Of a stretch of 8,895 bases of DNA, positions 6,663 through 8,895 are shown piece by piece. Position numbers and translations under genes: made by a program. The first letter of the stretch is position 1, and each line of letters begins with the position of its first letter. The notes beneath the pieces are model-generated. The model was not told the origin of the DNA. It did no database searches and saw only the letters and a list, made by a program, of their open reading frames with translations. This DNA comes from JAYRWD01 sp041918255 (GTDB taxonomy: Bacteria > Patescibacteriota > Dojkabacteria > B142 > WJKM01), in assembly GCA_041918255.1 (NCBI GenBank), contig JAYRWD010000006.1:1-8895 (forward strand), in the 5' to 3' direction.

Positions 6663-7988
6663 TTAGTAGCAGCTTCGTGAAGAGCTTGAAGGCTCCGCTG
6701 TGCAACGTAAATGATAATAAACAGTAGACAGTCCTCCTTTGCAACCGTTATTTTCGCATACCTTGGCTACTATGGCTCCACCATTGTTGCAGATAGGGGC
6801 CCATTTAGGGCAAGGCTCGAAAAAGAAATAAGCGTATCCGTCATGGGAGGCTTGTACTTGACCACCCGAGCTATTCAGACCTGTTGCTATATCAATAGCC
6901 GCGTGTGAGGGTCGATATGAAGTACGAAAGCCGCTTGTGAGGACTGCATTCGTAAGAGGTTTAATGAGTCTACCATTACCTCCACAATCCCCATAAGCCC
7001 TTGCTGGTAAATACGCACAAGGATTTTGAATTACTCCATCGATAGATACTCCGAAATGTAAGTGTTTTCCAGTTGCATAGCCTGTAGAACCTTCGATGCC
7101 AAGAAATGTTCCAGCCCTGATAGGAAGACCATTAGCCACTTCACCGCGTGACAGAAGAGCAGATTGGATCGCATCCTGGCGAGCTAGAAGCTCTTTCTCT
7201 TCGGTTGACAGGACACTTATTAGTTGATCATAGCCATTGATACGGTTTAATGATTCAGCCTTTTTATTATCAAATACTGATTTTTGGGTTTGCATTTCAC
7301 CTCTTTGTATATCAAGCGCTATTTTTTCGTTTTCGATTGTTTCTCTATTTCGATCAAGATCGGTTTTATCTTTCTCTACCTGCACTTGATCTTCCTCTAG
7401 TTGATCTCTTGTTGTTTCAAGTATTGTCAGTTTATCATTAGTATCTTTCTGGAATGCGTAGCGGTATGAGTCGGTTTTGACAAAGTCGGAAGGGCTGAAA
7501 CTTGAAAACATGGTGGTAGATAGATTCATATTCTGTTTTTGCGTAAGATACATTGAAAGTAGCCGTGAATTGGTATCTTTCTCTAGCTCGCTTATCTGAT
7601 CTTGTGCGTCAAGGATACTTTTCTCGAGCCGATCAATCTCTTCGATTAGAATAGCGATTTGTAGCTCTAGTTCTTGAATTTGAAGTTCTTTCTCTTCAAT
7701 TTGGATGCTCAGACTCGAAATTTTATTCTGAAGAATAACAATCTCCTTTTGGAATGAATTAATATTGCCTTGTTCGGCAAATTTATTGGATTCTAGATCT
7801 GATTTACGTTCTCCAATTTCTTTTAGTTTTTTCTGAATTTCTTCAAGCTCATCTCGGAGACTTTTGCCTGTATTTGAGGAAAGTTCGAGTAGGTTGCCTT
7901 GATTTTTCGCGATGATAGTTTGAGATGAATAGTGTAAAACTATTACCCCAACGAGTATAATTCCGAAGATTTTTGATAAGGATTTCAT
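6663..7988 (-). CDS. PcsB/EnvC-like coiled-coil murein hydrolase with motif-permuted M23 domain
   Basis: The 441-residue product is a secreted partner of FtsEX that should cleave, or activate cleavage of, septal peptidoglycan. An N-terminal signal peptide or membrane segment spans about 7-26. Two long coiled coils follow (about 42-140 and 183-275), joined by a hinge (RLLSMYLTQ, then SFSPSDFVK near 163-171) typical of PcsB/EnvC. The peptidase part has all M23/LytM elements but in an unusual order: STGYATGKHLHFGV at 301-314 with His309/His311, then SGFRTSYRPSHAAIDIAT at 352-369 with His362/Asp366, then VYYHL at 423-427 with His426. Canonical order puts HxxxD first and HLHF last. Eight cysteines (324, 335, 393, 400, 411, 416, 429, 440) lie in this part and suggest disulfides outside the cytoplasm. 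The ATG overlaps the ftsX stop (ATGA), implying translational coupling. E. coli EnvC has a catalytically degenerate LytM domain, whereas the metal and catalytic histidines are present here. Confidence 0.9.
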   Translation of the reverse strand: MKSLSKIFGIILVGVIVLHYSSQTIIAKNQGNLLELSSNTGKSLRDELEEIQKKLKEIGERKSDLESNKFAEQGNINSFQKEIVILQNKISSLSIQIEEKELQIQELELQIAILIEEIDRLEKSILDAQDQISELEKDTNSRLLSMYLTQKQNMNLSTTMFSSFSPSDFVKTDSYRYAFQKDTNDKLTILETTRDQLEEDQVQVEKDKTDLDRNRETIENEKIALDIQRGEMQTQKSVFDNKKAESLNRINGYDQLISVLSTEEKELLARQDAIQSALLSRGEVANGLPIRAGTFLGIEGSTGYATGKHLHFGVSIDGVIQNPCAYLPARAYGDCGGNGRLIKPLTNAVLTSGFRTSYRPSHAAIDIATGLNSSGGQVQASHDGYAYFFFEPCPKWAPICNNGGAIVAKVCENNGCKGGLSTVYYHLRCTAEPSSSSRSCY

Positions 7989-8895
7989 TTGATATATCTG
8001 CGAATAGCAAGAAAGCTGTTAACAATGCCGATAATCCCACCAGTTAAGACGATGGAAAGAAAGCTGATAGAGAAATTGATTATGCTAATATTTGGCCAGG
8101 AGAGATTACCGAAAAAGCGATTAACAAATTGTATAAGGCTTGAATCAGAATAATAGTATGTAATCGCGAAATACGATCCAAGTAGAAGAAGATTTGACAC
8201 CAGAGCGCCAAGCATACCGTATATTGCGCTTTCAATAATGAATGGAAGTCTAATGTACGCAAGACTTCCTCCAACCAGTTGCATTACACCAATTTCTTCC
8301 GCCCTGTAATAAATTTTGAATTCAGTTGTAAGGAGCGTAAAGAGTAATATTACAATTCCAAGCATACCTAAAATAGTAGCTCCACCTACTCTAACTAAAT
8401 TGACAATCTGCTTTATATTATGGATAACAGTCTCGCTATAGCCAACACTCAAAACATCAGGATTGGAACTTTTTTCTTGTTCTACTATAGTAATTATTGA
8501 TTGGGCAGATTCGATTGTTTTGAGTCTGATGCCTAAGCTTGCTGGTAATACGTTTTCACGGATTGCTTCAGCTGTGATAGGATTCGTCTTCTCGTTGTAT
8601 TTGCGAAATTCTGTTAGAGCTTCTGTCTCCGAGGTATATATAACTGACTCAATATTTTCGAGATTTTCTAGTTCTTCCTTCTTTGTAAGAATTTTTGCTT
8701 CTTCAACCCCGGGTTTATAAAAAATATATATATGTGGGTCATTTTCTATGGATTTAAGCACCAGATTCAAAGTAAAAGCAAGTATGAGAAAGACTGTTGC
8801 GACGACAAAAGAGAGCGTCATAACGGCTACCGATGCCCAAGACAGCCACCCGCTTCTTTTGATTTGCTTTAATGTTGTTTTGAGAGCCCGTTGTA
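7985..8895 (-). CDS. ftsX: Cell division ABC transporter permease FtsX (5' end outside window)
   Basis: FtsX is the membrane subunit of FtsEX, which couples the divisome to peptidoglycan hydrolases. The frame stays open to the right edge, so the ATG at 8819-8821 is internal: 24 more in-frame codons precede it (first full codon 8891-8893), including KRSGWLSWASVAVM, the usual cytoplasmic lead-in to the first membrane helix. About 302 residues are visible, close to full family length, so only a few N-terminal residues should be missing. In this numbering, membrane helix 1 is at about 20-46, the extracellular domain at about 50-165, and helices 2-4 at about 168-192, 218-247 and 270-297. The loop motif RAEEIGVMQLVGGS (197-210) followed by RLPFIIES is characteristic of FtsX. 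The gene ends in TGA overlapping the ATG of the coiled-coil hydrolase, the expected extracellular partner. ftsE is predicted just upstream, beyond the right edge. Confidence 0.95.
   Translation of the reverse strand, partial: QRALKTTLKQIKRSGWLSWASVAVMTLSFVVATVFLILAFTLNLVLKSIENDPHIYIFYKPGVEEAKILTKKEELENLENIESVIYTSETEALTEFRKYNEKTNPITAEAIRENVLPASLGIRLKTIESAQSIITIVEQEKSSNPDVLSVGYSETVIHNIKQIVNLVRVGGATILGMLGIVILLFTLLTTEFKIYYRAEEIGVMQLVGGSLAYIRLPFIIESAIYGMLGALVSNLLLLGSYFAITYYYSDSSLIQFVNRFFGNLSWPNISIINFSISFLSIVLTGGIIGIVNSFLAIRRYIK

Noticed and set aside
7985..8821. ftsX starting at the ATG at 8819-8821
   Set aside because: The frame continues to the right edge with FtsX-like N-terminal sequence, so this Met is internal (residue 25 of the visible part) within the first membrane helix region.
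1..8895. CRISPR array, insertion sequence, prophage or tRNA genes
   Set aside because: No regularly spaced repeats, transposase motifs, terminal inverted repeats or cloverleaf-like sequences were recognised on either strand.

Overview
The window (8,895 bases, AT-rich) looks like a chromosomal housekeeping region of a bacterium with a single membrane or a reduced envelope. The best guess is a member of the Candidate Phyla Radiation (Patescibacteria, for example Dojkabacteria or a Microgenomates lineage). This is inference: it rests on the AT-rich composition, a large secreted lamin-tail-domain protein with a Pro/Thr/Ser linker, a PcsB/EnvC-like hydrolase joined to ftsX, compact and somewhat divergent core enzymes, and the absence of Shine-Dalgarno sequences. 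No rRNA or marker protein is present to fix the taxon. The standard bacterial code fits: TGA ends ftsX at a natural C-terminus and is not read through.

Left part (1-3089): a minus-strand rodA (SEDS peptidoglycan polymerase) is divergent from two plus-strand genes, nth (endonuclease III with an incomplete iron-sulfur cluster motif) and truB (tRNA pseudouridine-55 synthase). A candidate promoter for rodA lies in the 130-base divergent gap. A TATAAT box just after the nth stop may drive truB. A 277-base convergent gap (3090-3366) follows, with no confident gene.

Right part (3367-8895): a minus-strand cluster read from right to left. ftsX runs off the right edge and overlaps by 4 bases (ATGA) a PcsB/EnvC-like coiled-coil hydrolase. 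A Nudix hydrolase gene broken by a frameshift follows, then a 922-residue secreted protein with lamin-tail and OB-like domains and a possible SPNTG cell-wall sorting motif. FtsEX in other bacteria activates PcsB/EnvC across the membrane to split septal peptidoglycan, so ftsX and the hydrolase form an obvious functional pair; ftsE is expected just outside the right edge. With rodA, the window carries both wall-synthesis and wall-splitting functions.

The most interesting observations are: the M23 (LytM) domain of the hydrolase appears circularly permuted, with the HLHF motif before the HxxxD motif; the Nudix gene is split by a clean one-base frameshift whose second half is fully recognisable in the next frame; endonuclease III keeps only two of four cluster cysteines; RodA has Ser in place of the usual Asp in QPDLG; and none of six readable gene starts has a Shine-Dalgarno sequence.
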